DNA from: Alphaproteobacteria bacterium
GTDB lineage: Bacteria; Pseudomonadota; Alphaproteobacteria; CACIAM-22H2
Reading direction: 5' to 3'
Assembly (NCBI GenBank): GCA_016869915.1
Contig: VGDA01000047.1
Span: 1 to 13,664, forward strand
DNA length: 13,664 bases
Below are positions 1-8,002 of the stretch, piece after piece. How positions within the stretch are numbered: the first letter of the stretch is position 1; every line of letters begins with the position of its first letter. The notes under the pieces were generated by a model. That model saw only the letters and a program-made list of their open reading frames with translations. It was not told the DNA's origin and searched no databases. The translations under genes and the position numbers were made by a program.

Positions 1-5
1 TGCCA

Positions 6-263
6 CTATTGCTGCTGCAGAAGGAAGCCCTGCCAGGCCAGGTCGAAGGGCCAGCTGCGCCACGCCGCGCCGGAGAATCGCCGGTCCTGCGGCAGCGGCT
101 CGATGCAGGGCTCGCCCGCAGATCCCAGCGCGCGCTTCGCCGCGTAGTGGGCGAAGCGCATCGCCTTGCGCCGCGCCTTCTCGAGGAGCTGGCCCTGCTT
201 GCCCGGCGCGACGGCGAGATGCACCGCCCAGTCGAGGCAGGCGGCGGCCAGCCGCGGGGCCAC
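6..263 (-). CDS. phaC: PhaC-type polyhydroxyalkanoate synthase, N-terminal piece cut by in-frame TAG
   Basis: The 85 residues resemble the N-terminus of class I-like poly(3-hydroxyalkanoate) synthases. There is an L-D-W-A-V-H-L-A helix at about residues 10-17, then the family hallmark D-R-R-F at about 60-63, a W-P-F motif, and F-L-L-Q-Q-Q at the end. PhaC enzymes polymerise hydroxyacyl-CoA into storage granules with a Cys-His-Asp triad in a later alpha/beta-hydrolase domain that is not in this window. Relatives usually read Q-Q-W-W here. In this sequence the codon after Q-Q-Q is TAG (8..6), and the next is TGG, so one G-to-A change would explain the stop. The start is taken as the GTG at 263, 49 bases after the xsc stop; no other start codon lies in frame in that gap, and I see no clear ribosome site. 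It could be a pseudogene, a sequencing error near a contig end, or less likely a genuine short protein. The family call is fairly sure; the status of the gene is not. Confidence 0.7.
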   Translation of the reverse strand: MAPRLAAACLDWAVHLAVAPGKQGQLLEKARRKAMRFAHYAAKRALGSAGEPCIEPLPQDRRFSGAAWRSWPFDLAWQGFLLQQQ

Positions 264-270
264 CGCGGGA

Positions 271-294
271 CCCGGCGCGCGAGGCCGCGCCGGG
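271..294 (-). other. Perfect GC-rich hairpin between xsc and the phaC-like gene
   Basis: A perfect 9-bp inverted repeat (CCCGGCGCG / CGCGCCGGG) with a 6-base loop fills much of the 49-base gap between the xsc stop and the GTG start of the phaC-like gene. No run of T follows it on the transcribed strand, so it is not a standard intrinsic terminator. It could protect or attenuate the message, or limit phaC translation, since it ends only 7 bases before the start codon. The function is inferred; the repeat itself is directly visible. Confidence 0.4.
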
Positions 295-312
295 TTCCGC
301 GCCGCGCGGCCC

Positions 313-2088
313 TCAGGGCAGGCGTTGCGGGCGCATGTCCTTCGGGTCGATGCCGGCGACGACGACGGGCTTCTTCATCGCGTCGCGGCGGAACGGCTCG
401 CCGAGTTCCTGGTTGAGGATGACCTCGATGAAGGTCGTGACGCCGTCCTTCTGCGCCGCGCAGGCCTCGCGCAGGGTCCGGGTCAGCTCCGCCTGGGTCC
501 GCACCACCACGCCCTTGAGCCCGCAGCCTTCCGCGACCCTGGCGTAGCTGAGCTTCGGGTCGAGCTCGGTGCCGACGAAGTTGTCGTCGTACCAGAGGAT
601 CGAGTTCCGCTTCTCCGCGCCCCACTGGTAGTTGCGGAAGATCACCATCGTGATCGCCGGCCACTCGTCGCGGCCGATCGAGCTCATCTCGCTCATCGAG
701 ATGCCGAAGGCGCCGTCGCCCGCGAAGCCGACGACCGGCGTGTCGGGGCAGCCGATCTTCGCGCCGACGATCGAGGGGAAGCCGTAGCCGCAGGGCCCGA
801 ACAGGCCGGGCGCCAGGTACTTCCTGCCCTTCTCGAAGGTCGGGTAGGCATTGCCGATGGCGCAGTTGTTGCCAATGTCGCTAGAGATGATCGCGTCCGC
901 GGGAAGCCCGGCCTGTATCGCGCGCCAGGCCTGGCGCGGCGACATGCGCTCCGGCTCGCGGCTTCGCGCATTGGCGTTCCAAACCGTGCCGGGATCGTCG
1001 TCCTCGTGGTCCATGCTGCTGAGCGCCTGCAGCCAGGCCGACTTGGTCTGGTGGATCAGCGCCTTGCGCTCCGCGCGCCCGGCATTGCCGGCCTCGGGGG
1101 AGAGCTGCGCCAGGATCTGGCGCGCGACCAGCCTGGCGTCGCCGCAGATGCCCACGCCGATCGGCTTGGACAGGCCGATGCGGTCGGGGTTGATGTCGAC
1201 CTGGATGATCCTCGCGGCCTTCGGCCAGTAGTCGATGCCGTAGCCCGGCAGCGTCGAGAACGGGTTGAGGCGCGTGCCCAGCGCCAGCACGACATCGGCC
1301 TTCGCGATCAGCTCCATCGCGGCCTTGGAGCCGTTGTAGCCGAGCGGGCCGCAGGCGAGCGGGTGGCTGCCCGGGAAGCTGTCGTTGTGCTGGTAGCCGC
1401 TGCAGACCGGCGCGTCGAGGCGCTCGGCGAGCGCGACGCAATCCGGGATCGCGTTGCCGATGACGACGCCGGCGCCGGACAGGATCACCGGGAACTTCGC
1501 CTCCGACAGGAGCTTCGCCGCGTCGGCGATCGCCTGCGCGCCGCCCGCAGGGCGCTCGAAGCGGATGATCGCCGGCAGGTTGATGTCGACGACCTGGGTC
1601 CAGAAGTCGCGCGGCACGTTGATCTGCGCCGGCGCCGAGCCGCGGATGGCCTTCTCGATGACGCGGTTGAGGACCTCGGCGATGCGCGAGGGATCGCGCA
1701 CCTCCTCCTGGTAGCAGACCATGTCGCGGAACAGCGCCATCTGCTCGACTTCCTGGAAGCCGCCCTGCCCGATCGTGCGGTTCGCCGCCTGCGGCGTCAC
1801 CAGCAGCATCGGCGTGTGGTTCCAGTAGGCCGTCTTGATCGCGGTGACGAAGCCGGTCACGCCGGGGCCATTCTGCGCGATAACCATCGCCATCTTGCCG
1901 GTGGCGCGCGTGTAGCCGTCGCAGATCAGCCCGCCATTGGTCTCCTGCGCCACGTCCCAGAAGCGGATGCCCGCCTTCGGGAAGAGGTCGGAGATCGGCA
2001 TGAAGGCCGAGCCGATGATGCCGAAGGCGTGCTCGATGCCATGCATCTGCAGGACCTTCACGAAGGCTTCCTCGGTCGTCATCCTCAT
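313..2088 (-). CDS. xsc: Sulfoacetaldehyde acetyltransferase (Xsc)
   Basis: This is a thiamine-diphosphate enzyme that converts sulfoacetaldehyde and phosphate into acetyl phosphate and sulfite. It is the desulfonating step in taurine, isethionate and sulfoacetate breakdown (EC 2.3.3.15), and is cytosolic. At 591 residues it has normal family length. The N-terminus M-R-M-T-T-E-E-A-F-V-K-V matches Xsc starts. The probable cofactor-activating glutamate is E49. The central NAD-fold-like domain lies at about 185-330. The ThDP motif runs from G457-D-G to N486. The C-terminus (E-L-G-E-P-F-R-R-D-A-M-K-K-P) is highly typical of Xsc and separates it from acetolactate synthase and oxalyl-CoA decarboxylase. 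The start ATG at 2088 has a strong AGAGGAGG site 7 bases upstream. It is separated from the aromatic operon by 78 bases. No pta, taurine uptake or transaminase gene is visible, which is unusual; pta may lie past the left edge. The product call is secure; its physiological substrate supply is unknown. Confidence 0.95.
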   Translation of the reverse strand: MRMTTEEAFVKVLQMHGIEHAFGIIGSAFMPISDLFPKAGIRFWDVAQETNGGLICDGYTRATGKMAMVIAQNGPGVTGFVTAIKTAYWNHTPMLLVTPQAANRTIGQGGFQEVEQMALFRDMVCYQEEVRDPSRIAEVLNRVIEKAIRGSAPAQINVPRDFWTQVVDINLPAIIRFERPAGGAQAIADAAKLLSEAKFPVILSGAGVVIGNAIPDCVALAERLDAPVCSGYQHNDSFPGSHPLACGPLGYNGSKAAMELIAKADVVLALGTRLNPFSTLPGYGIDYWPKAARIIQVDINPDRIGLSKPIGVGICGDARLVARQILAQLSPEAGNAGRAERKALIHQTKSAWLQALSSMDHEDDDPGTVWNANARSREPERMSPRQAWRAIQAGLPADAIISSDIGNNCAIGNAYPTFEKGRKYLAPGLFGPCGYGFPSIVGAKIGCPDTPVVGFAGDGAFGISMSEMSSIGRDEWPAITMVIFRNYQWGAEKRNSILWYDDNFVGTELDPKLSYARVAEGCGLKGVVVRTQAELTRTLREACAAQKDGVTTFIEVILNQELGEPFRRDAMKKPVVVAGIDPKDMRPQRLP

Positions 2089-2095
2089 GCGCGAT

Positions 2096-2103
2096 CCTCC
2101 TCT
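2096..2103 (-). promoter_or_regulatory. Strong ribosome binding site of xsc
   Basis: The minus strand reads AGAGGAGG, ending 7 bases before the ATG at 2088. This is one of the strongest Shine-Dalgarno matches in the window. It supports the M-R-M-T-T start over the second in-frame ATG at 2082. It suggests xsc is translated independently, unlike the coupled genes upstream. Confidence 0.75.
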
Positions 2104-2127
2104 GCGATGCGAGAGACCCTACCCGAT

Positions 2128-2143
2128 TTCCCGCCGCCGGGAA
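2128..2143 (-). other. Short hairpin in the gap upstream of xsc
   Basis: A 6-bp inverted repeat (TTCCCG / CGGGAA) with a 4-base loop lies in the 78-base gap between the serine hydrolase stop (2167) and xsc. No T-tract follows, so termination is doubtful. No convincing -35/-10 pair was seen in this gap either. Whether xsc has its own promoter or is read from the upstream operon is therefore open. Confidence 0.3.
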
Positions 2144-2166
2144 GGGGCATCGGCCGCCGGGCGGGG

Positions 2167-3459
2167 TCAGCGGCCGAGGCTTGCCCTCAGGCCGCGCCAG
2201 AGCGCCATCGTGTCGGCTCCCCCGGGGTCGCGCGCGTCGGGACGCACGGCGGTATGGACGAGCACCAGCCGGCGCGCGGGATCGACGAAGATCGACTGCC
2301 CGCGCACGCCCAGCAGCGCGAAGCTGCCGTCGTCGTCGGGGAAGACCCAGGTCTGGAAGCCGTAGCCCCACCAGCGGCCAGTCCGCACGCCGGTGAAGTG
2401 AGCGCGCGCCATCTCGCGCAGCCACGCCGACGGCACGAGCTGGCGTCCGCCTGCCCTTCCCCCGTCGGCCAGCAGGAGGCCCAGTCGCGCGTAGTCGCGC
2501 AGCACCGCGTTGAAGCCCATGTAGCCGATCTCGGTCCCCGTGGCCTCGACCAGCCAGCTGGCATCGGCCTCCGCGCCCATGGGTTGCCAGACATGCTCGG
2601 AGAGGTAGTCGGATATCGGCCCGCCGATCGCCGCGCGCAGGACGAGCGCGAGAACGTACGTCTCCGCGGACGCGTAGTACCAGCGCCGGCCTGGCTCGGC
2701 GCCGCGACGGTCGAAGAGCCGCGCCGCGGCCGCGCCGCCCGGGGACTGGCCGACGAAGGTCGCGCGCGCGAGCCGCACCGTGTCGTCGCTGCCGTCGTAG
2801 TCCTCGCGGAAATCGACGCCGGAGGACATGGTCAGCAGGTGGCGCAACGGCGTGCGGCCGTATTCGCTCCCCGAGAGGCCGGGCACGTAGCGATCGGCGC
2901 GGTCCTCGATCGAGGCGATGCGCCCTTCCTCGACCGCGATCCCGACGAGCAGCGCGACGATCGTCTTCGCCATGGAGAAGGACGTCAGGCGATGCGTGTC
3001 GCGCCGCCCGTAGCGGTAGCGCTCGACGAGCAGCGTGTCGCCCTGGACGACGGCGAGGCCAGTCGCGGGATTGCGCTCGAGGTAGCCATCGATGCCGTAG
3101 CGTCCCGCGCCCACGCGCGGCGCGCCGTCATAGGAGATCGCCGGCTCCAGGGCCGGGCGCCTCCAGGCGGAGGCGGCCGGGCCGCGCCGCACGACATTGG
3201 CCTTCCAGATCTCGTCGAGGCGCGAGAAGCCGTCGACCGAATGGCTCGCCCGCCACCATGTCGCGCGATCCGCGCGCGGGAAGCCGCCGAGCGGAAGCGC
3301 GAAGGTGGAGAGCCGCGCGCCGTCCTCCTCGAAGACCGGCCCGCCCGGACGCGCCGTCGCGGGCGCGATGCCTTGCGCACAGGCCGCGGGCAGGAGGAGC
3401 GACGGCGCCGCGGCGAGCCTGCGCGCGAAGGCTCGGCGCGTCGGTGCCGCGAGCCTCAC
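2167..3459 (-). CDS. Exported serine hydrolase, class C beta-lactamase / 6-aminohexanoate-dimer hydrolase-like
   Basis: This is a penicillin-binding-fold serine hydrolase of 430 residues. The nucleophile motif is S162-M-A-K165 (SxxK), the second motif is Y262-A-S264 (YxS/N type), and a G-V-R-G-Q-S segment at 384-389 takes the place of the KTG strand motif. The family includes NylB-type amide hydrolases, esterases and D-amino-peptidases, so the substrate cannot be assigned. The N-terminus has T-R-R-A-F (residues 7-11) followed by a hydrophobic stretch ending A-A-C-A-Q. This resembles a Tat signal, possibly with a poor lipobox, and implies export. The GTG start overlaps the Rid-gene TGA as GTGA, so translation is probably coupled. 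It is unexpected at the end of an aromatic-CoA operon. It may release an aromatic acid or amine from an amide or ester before uptake, but that is inference. Confidence 0.85.
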   Translation of the reverse strand: MRLAAPTRRAFARRLAAAPSLLLPAACAQGIAPATARPGGPVFEEDGARLSTFALPLGGFPRADRATWWRASHSVDGFSRLDEIWKANVVRRGPAASAWRRPALEPAISYDGAPRVGAGRYGIDGYLERNPATGLAVVQGDTLLVERYRYGRRDTHRLTSFSMAKTIVALLVGIAVEEGRIASIEDRADRYVPGLSGSEYGRTPLRHLLTMSSGVDFREDYDGSDDTVRLARATFVGQSPGGAAAARLFDRRGAEPGRRWYYASAETYVLALVLRAAIGGPISDYLSEHVWQPMGAEADASWLVEATGTEIGYMGFNAVLRDYARLGLLLADGGRAGGRQLVPSAWLREMARAHFTGVRTGRWWGYGFQTWVFPDDDGSFALLGVRGQSIFVDPARRLVLVHTAVRPDARDPGGADTMALWRGLRASLGR

Positions 3460-3848
3460 TCGGGCACCACGGCCGTGGCCTCGATCTCGACGAGCGCACG
3501 CTCCTCGATCAGCGCGCCGACCTCGACCGCCGTCATCGCGACGTCGTAGCTGCCGATCAGTTCCCTGTACGCGGCCCCGATCTCGCGCGCGGCGTCGAGA
3601 TAGGCTCGCCGATCGGTGACGTACCAGGTCATGCGGACGATGTGCTCGGGCCGCGCGTCGCCCGCCGCGAGCACCGCGACGACGTTCGCGAGGGCCTGCC
3701 TCGCCTGCGCGGCGATGCCACCCTCGGCGAAGCGCCCCTGCGCGTCCCAGCCGATCATGCCGGCGACGAAGACCATGCGGCCGCGCGCGGAGACGCCGTT
3801 GGCGTAGCCGCGCGGTCGCGGCCAGCCCGGGGGGAGGAGCGCCGCCAT
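3456..3848 (-). CDS. Rid (YjgF/YER057c/UK114) family protein, non-canonical active site
   Basis: The product is 130 residues, the normal length for this trimeric family. It shows M-V-F-V-A-G-M-I-G (25-33), Q-A-R-Q-A-L-A-N-V (48-56) and V-E-I-E-A-T-A-V (120-127). RidA itself hydrolyses reactive enamines/imines to ketones and ammonia using Arg105. Here that position aligns with Met105 (V-A-M-T-A-V-E-V versus P-A-R-S-C-V-E-V in E. coli RidA), so classical RidA activity cannot be assumed. The ATG at 3848 lies one base after the thioesterase TGA, and the protein begins at the usual family position. A longer reading from 3905 would overlap the thioesterase and add no family sequence. In this operon the expected product of the flavoenzyme is an enamine, which makes a deaminating or imine-handling role attractive but unproven. 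Confidence 0.9.
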   Translation of the reverse strand: MAALLPPGWPRPRGYANGVSARGRMVFVAGMIGWDAQGRFAEGGIAAQARQALANVVAVLAAGDARPEHIVRMTWYVTDRRAYLDAAREIGAAYRELIGSYDVAMTAVEVGALIEERALVEIEATAVVPE

Positions 3849-3849
3849 C

Positions 3850-4317
3850 TCAGCCCGCCGCGCCGCGCGCGGCGACGCCCGGGTCGAAGCGAGCCATCGC
3901 GGCACGGAGGTCGTCCGGGACCGGGATGGGTCGGTGCGTGTCGAGGCTCGTGGTCACGATCGACTGGCGCATGCGCACGCGCACGCGCTCGTCGTCGCTG
4001 CAGTCGAGCTCGAGCGCGATGGACCGGTTGCCGATCTTGGCGACCCGCAGGCCGAGCGTCACCTCGTCGCCCATGCGGCTGGGGTGGAGGAACTCGCATG
4101 AGAGCGACACCGTCGGCAGGCCGACGCGCCGGGCCCCGATCAGCTGCGCATAGGGAATCCCGAGCTCCTCCACGATCCAGTCCTCCAGGTGCGAGACGAA
4201 CATCACGAGGTATTGGGGAAAGAAGACGATCCCGGCGGGATCGCAATGCTCGAAGCGGATGCGTCGCGCTCGCGCGAAGCGCCGCGGGGCGGAGGCATCG
4301 GGGTCCTGGGCCGCCAT
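3850..4317 (-). CDS. Hotdog-fold acyl-CoA thioesterase (4-hydroxybenzoyl-CoA thioesterase type)
   Basis: A 155-residue 4HBT-family thioesterase. The segment F-E-H-C-D-P-A-G-I-V-F-F-P-Q-Y-L (22-37) carries the conserved Asp26 that in Pseudomonas 4-hydroxybenzoyl-CoA thioesterase is catalytic. The remainder (S-C-E-F-L-H-P near 73-79, then G-D-E-V) is the usual hotdog core. It would hydrolyse an aromatic or alicyclic acyl-CoA, perhaps to recover CoA from dead-end intermediates. The chosen ATG is at 4317, 5 bases after the ligase stop. A GTG at 4326, which overlaps that stop as GTGA, would add three residues and is an alternative. Its stop is one base from the Rid start, so expression is clearly joint. 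The exact substrate is not determinable from sequence. Confidence 0.9.
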   Translation of the reverse strand: MAAQDPDASAPRRFARARRIRFEHCDPAGIVFFPQYLVMFVSHLEDWIVEELGIPYAQLIGARRVGLPTVSLSCEFLHPSRMGDEVTLGLRVAKIGNRSIALELDCSDDERVRVRMRQSIVTTSLDTHRPIPVPDDLRAAMARFDPGVAARGAAG

Positions 4318-4322
4318 CGCGC

Positions 4323-5933
4323 TCACCCGAGCTCGTGGAGGCGAAAGCGCTGGAGCTTGCCCGTCTCCGTGCGCGGCAGCCTGTCGTGGAACGCGATCGT
4401 GCGCGGGTACTTGTAGGGCGCGATGGTCGCCTTCACGAAATCCTGCAGTTCGCGGGCGAGCGCGTCGCCGGGCCGGTACCCCTGGCGAAGCACGACATGG
4501 GCCTTCACGACCTGCCCGCGCTCGGCGTCGGGTGCGCCGACCACGCCGCATTCGGCGACGGCGGGGTGCATCAGCAGCGCCGCCTCCACCTCGGGCGCGG
4601 CGATGTTGTAGCCGGCCGAGACGATCATGTCGTCGGTCCGCGCCTGGTAGTGGAAGTACCCGTCCTCGTCGACGAGATAGGCGTCGCCCGTGTAGTTCCA
4701 GCCGTCGCGCACGTAGTCCTGCTGTCGCGGATCGGCGAGGTAGCGGCATCCCGTCGGCCCCTTCACCGCGAGGCGCCCGACCTGGCCGGGGGGCAGCTCG
4801 CGTCCCTCCGCATCGACTACGCGCGCGCGGTAGCCCGGCACGGGCTTGCCGGTCGCGCCGGGCCGCGATCCTGCCTCGTCGGCGGAGATGAAGATGTGGA
4901 GCAGCTCGGTAGCGCCGATCCCGTCGATGAGCTCGATGCCGGTCGCCTCGCGCCACTGCGCGCGGGTCGCCGCCGGCAGGGCCTCGCCGGCCGAGACGCA
5001 TTTGCGCAGCCGCGACGCGCGCAGCTCCGCGCCGCGCGCAGCCATCGCGCGGTACGAGGTGGGCGCGGTGAAGAGCACGCTCGCGCCGTGCTCGATGATC
5101 GCATCCACCAGCAGCGGCGGCGACGCCTTCTCCAGAAGCACGGTCGAGGCGCCGATCGACATCGGGAAGAGCAGCAGCCCGCCAAGGCCGAAGGTGAAGG
5201 CGAGCGGCGGGCTGCCGATGAACACGTCGTCGGACGAGGCCCTGAGGACATGGCGCGGCCAGCAGGCGCAGATCGCCATGACGTCGCGATGGAAATGCAT
5301 CGTCGCCTTGGGCACGCCGGTGGTGCCCGAGGTGAACGCGAAGATGCAGCAATCCTCGGCCGCGGTGTCGAGCGTCGCGAACCCCTCCGGCTGGCGGGCC
5401 ATCGCCGCCTCGAGCGAGTCCGCGCCATCGCCGCCATGGAGGCGGATCTCGCGCAGGACCGGGCTCGCCGCCGCCGCCTCGCGCAGCGGCTCCGCGAGGG
5501 CGGCCTCGCAGAGCGCGTGCGTGACCCGGGCCTTGTCGATGATCGTCGAAAGCTCGCGCGCGCGCAGGAGCGGCATCGTCGCCACCGCGATCGCGCCAGC
5601 CTTCATGACGGCGAACCAGCAGGCCGCGGCCATCGGGTTGTTGGGCGCGCGCAGCAGGACGCGGTTGCCCGGCAGCACGCCCATCTCGCGCACGAGGACG
5701 TTGGCGATCCGGTTGGCCTTCTCCTGCAGCTGCGCATAGGTCCAGGAGATCCCCGGCGCGCGGATGCAAGCGCGCCCGCCGCGCCCCTCGGCGACATGGC
5801 GGTCGAGCAGCTCGGCCGCGCAGTTCAGCCGCTCGGGGAAGCGCAGCTCGGGAAGCTCGAACAGGAACTCTGGCTGCAGCCCGCGCGGCGGCAGGTTGTC
5901 GTGCGCGAAGCTGTCGACATGGGCGGAACGCAT
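4323..5933 (-). CDS. abmG: 2-aminobenzoate-CoA ligase (benzoate-CoA ligase family)
   Basis: An acyl-adenylate-forming ligase of 536 residues. It activates the aromatic acid with ATP and CoA and is the likely entry step of the pathway. The start A-H-V-D-S-F-A-H-D-N-L-P-P (4-16) is characteristic of 2-aminobenzoate-CoA ligases and some benzoate-CoA relatives. Motifs in order: T-S-G-T-T-G-V-P-K (201-209, phosphate loop), G-I-G-A-T-E (338-343, adenine site), Y-T-G-D (414-417), the hinge R432-T-D-D, and the P-R-T-E-T-G-K526 lysine needed for adenylation. All key residues are intact. The ATG at 5933 is preceded by GGGGAGG 5 bases upstream, across a 20-base gap from the acyl-CoA dehydrogenase. Sequence alone does not exclude benzoate or salicylate as substrate. 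The neighbouring Rid protein and flavoenzyme fusion favour 2-aminobenzoate. Confidence 0.85.
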   Translation of the reverse strand: MRSAHVDSFAHDNLPPRGLQPEFLFELPELRFPERLNCAAELLDRHVAEGRGGRACIRAPGISWTYAQLQEKANRIANVLVREMGVLPGNRVLLRAPNNPMAAACWFAVMKAGAIAVATMPLLRARELSTIIDKARVTHALCEAALAEPLREAAAASPVLREIRLHGGDGADSLEAAMARQPEGFATLDTAAEDCCIFAFTSGTTGVPKATMHFHRDVMAICACWPRHVLRASSDDVFIGSPPLAFTFGLGGLLLFPMSIGASTVLLEKASPPLLVDAIIEHGASVLFTAPTSYRAMAARGAELRASRLRKCVSAGEALPAATRAQWREATGIELIDGIGATELLHIFISADEAGSRPGATGKPVPGYRARVVDAEGRELPPGQVGRLAVKGPTGCRYLADPRQQDYVRDGWNYTGDAYLVDEDGYFHYQARTDDMIVSAGYNIAAPEVEAALLMHPAVAECGVVGAPDAERGQVVKAHVVLRQGYRPGDALARELQDFVKATIAPYKYPRTIAFHDRLPRTETGKLQRFRLHELG

Positions 5934-5938
5934 GCGGG

Positions 5939-5945
5939 CCTCCCC
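5939..5945 (-). promoter_or_regulatory. Ribosome binding site of the CoA ligase
   Basis: The minus strand reads GGGGAGG within a longer purine run, 5 bases before the ATG at 5933. This gene is the only one in the operon core with a sizeable (20-base) gap before it. The strong site suggests independent, high translation of the entry enzyme. Confidence 0.65.
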
Positions 5946-5953
5946 TTCCTACC

Positions 5954-7135
<1,182 letters not shown>

Positions 7136-7138
7136 GGC

Positions 7139-8002
7139 TCAGTTCCCCTCGAAGACCGGCCGCTGCTTGGCCGCGAAGGCGCGGTAGGCACGCGCGAAGT
7201 CCTCGGTGAGCATGCAGATCGCCTGGGCCTGCGCCTCGGCCTCAATCGCCTGGTCGATCGACATCGACCACTCCTGGTGGAGCATCGACTTGGTGATGCC
7301 GTTTGCGAAGGACGGGCCCGATGCGAGGTCCGCGGCGAATGCCTGGGCCTCCGCGAGCAGCCGCCCCGGCTCGACGAGGCGATTGAGGAAGCCCCAGCGC
7401 TCCGCCTCCTCCCCGCCCAGGCTCCGGCCTGTATAGAGCAGCTCGCTCGCGCGGCCCTGGCCGACGATGCGCGGCAGCATGGCGCAGGCGCCCATGTCGC
7501 AGCCGGCGAGGCCGACGCGGTTGAACAGGAAGGCCGTCTTGCTGCGCGCCGTGCCGATCCGGATGTCCGACGCCATGGCCAGGATGGCGCCGGCCCCCGC
7601 GCAGACGCCGTCGATCGCCGCGACGATGGGTTGCGGGCACGCGCGCATGGCCTTGACCAGGTCGCCCGTCATCCGAGTGAACATCAGCAGCTCCGGCGCC
7701 GACAGCCCGACCAGCGGCCCGATGATCTCGTGCACGTCGCCGCCCGAGCAGAAGTTCCCGCCCTCGCCCGCGAGCACGATCACGCGCACGTCGTCTGCGT
7801 GCCGCATGCGCTGGAACAGGTCGCGCAGCTCGGCATAGGACGCGAAGGTCAGCGGGTTCTTGCGCTCCGGCCGGTCGAGCAGCAGCGTCGCGACCTTGCC
7901 CTGCACGGCGTAGCGGAAATGCGCGGCGACGTAGCCGGCTACGCCACGCAGGTTGCCCGCCGCGAGCGCGGGATCGAGAGCCTTCGCGTCCCCGGTCGTC
8001 AT
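7139..8002 (-). CDS. Crotonase (enoyl-CoA hydratase/isomerase) family protein lacking the hydratase glutamates
   Basis: A 287-residue crotonase-fold enzyme with about 30 extra N-terminal residues. The CoA-binding and oxyanion segment F-C-S-G-G-D-V (84-90) and the second oxyanion loop G-V-C-A-G-A-G-A (132-139) are present. Classical hydratases carry two catalytic glutamates, in G-G-G-C-E and F-x-x-P-E. The equivalent places here read G-A-G-A-I140 and F-N-R162, so simple water addition to an enoyl-CoA is doubtful. G-C-D169-M-G sits where MenB-like members have S-F-D-x-G. This points towards another crotonase reaction, for instance hydrolytic C-C cleavage of a beta-keto cyclic CoA ester as in BadI. 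The ATG at 8002 overlaps the MarR stop as ATGA. The fold is certain; the reaction is an inference. Confidence 0.88.
   Translation of the reverse strand: MTTGDAKALDPALAAGNLRGVAGYVAAHFRYAVQGKVATLLLDRPERKNPLTFASYAELRDLFQRMRHADDVRVIVLAGEGGNFCSGGDVHEIIGPLVGLSAPELLMFTRMTGDLVKAMRACPQPIVAAIDGVCAGAGAILAMASDIRIGTARSKTAFLFNRVGLAGCDMGACAMLPRIVGQGRASELLYTGRSLGGEEAERWGFLNRLVEPGRLLAEAQAFAADLASGPSFANGITKSMLHQEWSMSIDQAIEAEAQAQAICMLTEDFARAYRAFAAKQRPVFEGN

Noticed and set aside
2089..2166. Own promoter for xsc in the gap before it
   Set aside because: I could not find a convincing -35/-10 or sigma-54 pair. A weak CUCU/AGAG pairing near the ribosome site is too short to claim as regulation.
166..3549. Very long plus-strand open frame (over 1100 codons) opposite xsc and the serine hydrolase
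   Set aside because: It runs antisense to two genes with clear families, its translation is Arg/Ala/Asp-rich without motifs, and long antisense frames are expected at such high GC.
3456..3905. Longer Rid-family reading with 19 extra N-terminal residues
   Set aside because: The extra part overlaps the thioesterase, is Arg/Ala-rich and unlike the family. The ATG at 3848 gives the normal N-terminus.
3850..5769. Minus-strand frame of 639 codons that would fuse a long N-terminal part to the thioesterase
   Set aside because: Everything before the thioesterase is the ligase gene read out of frame. Only the last 155 residues are a recognisable protein.
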